Positions 35,533 through 37,802 of a DNA stretch of 37,802 nt are shown here, piece after piece. Under the pieces are notes generated by a model, which was not told the origin of the DNA, searched no databases, and was given only the letters and a program-made list of their open reading frames with translations. A program made the translations under genes and the position numbers. Numbering within the stretch: the first letter of the stretch is position 1; each line of letters starts with the position of its first letter. The stretch covers positions 1-37,802 of the forward strand of contig JANQKI010000068.1 in NCBI GenBank assembly GCA_028281165.1, given 5' to 3'. Source of the stretch: Opitutaceae bacterium. GTDB lineage: Bacteria; Verrucomicrobiota; Verrucomicrobiia; Opitutales; Opitutaceae.

Positions 35533-36375
35533 ATGATACAAACGCCTAACAAGCAAAGCCGCGAATGGACCTTGGAAATCGTACCCGCTCACGCGAACCG
35601 GATCTCCGTCTTGCAAGGCCTGGTAAGGGAAATCTTCGTGACTATGATTCCAGGGACCTCTTCCGGCGAAAGTCTTCGAGCAGTCAAAATCGTGAAGGAA
35701 ATGGGCTTCGACCCCGTCCCTCATCTCGCTGCCCGAAACTTCCGCGATGAAGACGAGTTAGCGGGTTTTTTCACAGAGATGCGGCAACTTGGAATAAAAA
35801 AGGTCCTGCTCCTCGCAGGCGGACATGCCAAAGCTGCGGGTCCGTTTAACGAAAGCTTGGATGTCCTACGCTCCAAAGCTTTCCGCAAGAGCGGGCTCGA
35901 ATCTGTCGCCATTGCAGGCCATCCCGAAGGCAACCCCGAAGATCCCAATACTTGGATTAGTCTGGAAAAGAAAAGGAGCGCATTGGAAGAGCTTGGGATC
36001 GCATTGGAAATCGTAACGCAATGGAGCTTTTCTCCAGAGAAGGTTTCCGATTACCTTGCCGAACTTCGGCGGCGTGGTATTGACGCTTCCGTCCGAGTGG
36101 GGATCGCTGGGCCAGCATCGCTCAAGACCCTACTGAAGTTCGCCAAAGTCTGCGGCGTCAATGCAGCTGCCACGGTCATCAGGAAGCAAGGTTTCAACAT
36201 GGCCAGACTGCTTGTATCCAACAAGCCTGACCGTTTCATATCTCAAATAGAAGGCTCATCCTTCTTCCATCTCTATCCATTCGGGGGCTTGGAGAAATGC
36301 GCCAACTGGCTCGAAGGTCAACGCGCAACCGAGAGCGTCGAGCTGCCCCTCTACAGATCCGATCTCACCTGCTAG
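35533..36375 (+). CDS. Short MetF-type methylenetetrahydrofolate reductase
   Basis: 280 residues from ATG 35533. An open frame reaches back into purU, but the first 30 residues of that longer version do not look like MetF. Family features: N-terminal LEIVPAHA (position of the catalytic Glu strand), SSGESLRAVKIV, PHLAARNF, VAIAGHPEGNPED, and VTQWSFSPE (Gln of the folate site). The loop that normally reads RGD, with an essential Asp, is AGGHAK here. In this operon the enzyme probably runs towards oxidation of 5-methyl-THF to methylene-THF, as proposed for MetF2 of methyl-group degraders. There is no folD or formate-THF ligase in the window. Confidence 0.85.
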   Translation: MIQTPNKQSREWTLEIVPAHANRISVLQGLVREIFVTMIPGTSSGESLRAVKIVKEMGFDPVPHLAARNFRDEDELAGFFTEMRQLGIKKVLLLAGGHAKAAGPFNESLDVLRSKAFRKSGLESVAIAGHPEGNPEDPNTWISLEKKRSALEELGIALEIVTQWSFSPEKVSDYLAELRRRGIDASVRVGIAGPASLKTLLKFAKVCGVNAAATVIRKQGFNMARLLVSNKPDRFISQIEGSSFFHLYPFGGLEKCANWLEGQRATESVELPLYRSDLTC

Positions 36376-36650
36376 ATAGCAGTCTCGAAAAAGCGCCAAT
36401 AGCGTAGCGCTACGCAGCCAATGCAAGCGGATATCATCCATCCAACTTCCAGTCAGGCTTCTGAGAAGAAAGCGCCTTGTGCCACTGTAGCTCGAAGAGC
36501 GAAGGTGTATGACTTTCAACAATACGTCCGCCCTCTCGACTCCCAACAATTTAATGCAACCATTTCTGCCAATATCTACGATTGCATATTATAAGTTTTT
36601 GGAAAAAACTCGTCGACTAGCAAAAATACTCCAATTCGCAGCAGCTATCC
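36376..36650. other. 275-bp convergent gap between metF-like gene and GH95 gene
   Basis: No gene seen. A 14-bp perfect palindrome, GCGTAGCGCTACGC (36402-36415), lies just after the metF-like stop. With no loop it is not a standard terminator. A short GCTA/TAGC stem overlaps the metF-like stop. Confidence 0.5.
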
Positions 36651-37802
36651 CTAGTCCGTCGTCCATGAGAGTTTCTCACCTGCTGCCAATTCAACTCGTT
36701 TCTCTATACCGTCAACGTAGAGCGTGAAAGGATTGCCCAGCTTGCTCCAAATCTCATAGGAAGTCAGCTTGCCGCTCTTCCATTTCAGCGAAACCTCAAA
36801 CCCGCCACGCGCCCGCAATCCCTTGGCTTCGCCATCGGGCCAAACCGAAGGCAATGCGGGGAGCAAATGCAAAAGACGGCTGCCGTCATCGGCCTTCAAA
36901 TGGCTTTGCAACAGCATTTCGACGACGCCGGAGGTGTAGCCAAAGTTGCCGTCGATCTGAAAAGGCGGATGCGCGTCAAAAAGGTTTGGATACAAACCGC
37001 CCTTCTCCTTTGTATTGGTTTGACGAGTAAGTTGCATCAGGTTTTTCATTACAATCATCGCATGGTCGCCATCCAGGAGACGCGCCCAGAAATTGATTTT
37101 CCATCCCATGCTCCACCCTGTCGCCGCATCTCCCCGAAAGATCAGCGACCGCCTCGCCGCTTCGAAGAGCTCTGGCGTATCTCGCCAATTGATCTCATCG
37201 CCGGGATGCAGTCCCCAAAGATGCGATACATGCCGGTGCTTGTTCTCTGGATCGTCACGATCCTCCAGCCACTCCTGAAGCTGCCCAAGCCGGCCGATTT
37301 GATTGGGCGCGATCTTAGCTCTTATCTCTAAGAGCTCGTTCCTAAAATCGTCATCCTTGCCTAGTATTTTCGAGGCGTCGATCACGCTGGAAAAAAGGTA
37401 GCGGATAATCTGGTGATCCATAGTGGGACCTGCCACGAGTCCGCCCGTCTCGGGCGAATTGCTCGGCGTGCTGATCAGCCAGCCCTTGTCGTTGCGAGGA
37501 TCCTCAATCAGGAAGTCCAGAAAAAACAACGCGGCGTCCCGCATAATTGGATACGTTCGCTCCAAAAATTCGCGGTCTCCGCTAAACTCGTAACGCCACC
37601 ACAAGTGCTGGCAGAGCCAAGCTCCGCCGGTCACCCATATTCCATGATTGGCATGGTTTATTGGAGCGGTGCCACGCCATAGATCGAAATTATGATGCGC
37701 CACCCAACCTCGAGCGTTGTAATGGTTCTTCGCCGTTTTCGCTCCAGAAATCCTCAACTCCTCCAATGCATCGAACAAGGGCTCGTGACACTCCGCTAGG
37801 TT
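36651..37802 (-). CDS. GH95-family glycosidase (alpha-L-fucosidase / alpha-L-galactosidase), C-terminal part, cut at right edge
   Basis: The frame is open to the window edge and starts with the GH95 signature [11 protein letters not shown]. It continues with [26 protein letters not shown] (the family's general-acid Glu), [41 protein letters not shown] and PFQIDGNFG (the family's catalytic Asp region). The C-terminal beta domain ends in KLSWTTD. About 384 codons are present of the usual 750-800. Family members act on alpha-1,2-linked fucose or on L-galactose in hemicellulose and algal polymers. It converges with the metF-like gene, so it belongs to a separate unit. Confidence 0.92.
   Translation of the reverse strand, partial: NLAECHEPLFDALEELRISGAKTAKNHYNARGWVAHHNFDLWRGTAPINHANHGIWVTGGAWLCQHLWWRYEFSGDREFLERTYPIMRDAALFFLDFLIEDPRNDKGWLISTPSNSPETGGLVAGPTMDHQIIRYLFSSVIDASKILGKDDDFRNELLEIRAKIAPNQIGRLGQLQEWLEDRDDPENKHRHVSHLWGLHPGDEINWRDTPELFEAARRSLIFRGDAATGWSMGWKINFWARLLDGDHAMIVMKNLMQLTRQTNTKEKGGLYPNLFDAHPPFQIDGNFGYTSGVVEMLLQSHLKADDGSRLLHLLPALPSVWPDGEAKGLRARGGFEVSLKWKSGKLTSYEIWSKLGNPFTLYVDGIEKRVELAAGEKLSWTTD

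Noticed and set aside
36402..36415. 14-bp palindrome after the metF-like gene as a bidirectional terminator
   Set aside because: A loop-less palindrome without a T-tract does not make an intrinsic terminator; it is listed only as part of the gap.

Overview
The window is the bulk of a hybrid non-ribosomal peptide / polyketide biosynthetic cluster, about 31 kb on the minus strand, followed on the right by an unrelated one-carbon and carbohydrate region. I favour a Gram-negative bacterium of the Verrucomicrobiota (Opitutia/Puniceicoccales-like). The grounds are an orphan duplicated FtsX permease of the ADOP type, weak Shine-Dalgarno sites, moderate GC, a GH95 fucosidase, and a THF-dependent O-demethylase of the LigM type. 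This placement is an inference from gene content, not a measured phylogeny.

Layout, following minus-strand transcription from right to left. A NusG paralogue (30917-30393) is followed by the Hsp90 gene htpG (30329-28290) and a 94-residue unknown (28075-27791). Next come PKS1 (27261-21373; KS-AT-KR-ACP-carrier-like-sulfotransferase) and an orphan duplicated MacB/FtsX permease (21102-18487). Then NRPS1 (18041-14751; C-A-PCP, serine code), PKS2 (14735-11610; KS-AT-ACP) and NRPS2 (11608-5000; TubC docking domain, then C-A-PCP-C-A-PCP with threonine and asparagine codes). The last gene is PKS3 (4900 to beyond the left edge; KS-AT-KR-ACP-C). No thioesterase, phosphopantetheinyl transferase, MbtH protein or loading module is visible, so the assembly line continues past position 1. 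If the gene order is collinear, the visible chain is a reduced (perhaps sulfated) C2 unit, Ser, an unreduced C2 unit, Thr, Asn, and then whatever follows PKS3.

Three points stand out. First, PKS3 is an uninterrupted frame whose KS, AT and KR have all lost catalytic residues, while the KS cysteine and the ACP serine remain; it looks like a preserved, non-elongating pass-through module. Second, the cluster begins with a LoaP/RfaH-like NusG paralogue and an Hsp90, a likely antiterminator plus megasynthase-chaperone pair. Third, the serine A domain of NRPS1 sits in a sharply GC-rich island inside an AT-richer gene, which suggests domain replacement by recombination.

Right flank. A 1.3 kb AT-rich stretch with inverted and direct repeats but no convincing gene lies upstream of the cluster. 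An AraC-type regulator (minus) is divergent from a tight plus-strand operon encoding a LigM/DesA-like O-demethylase, PurU formyl-THF deformylase and a short MetF-type reductase. Together these form a methyl-group transfer and oxidation route. A GH95 glycosidase runs in from the right edge.
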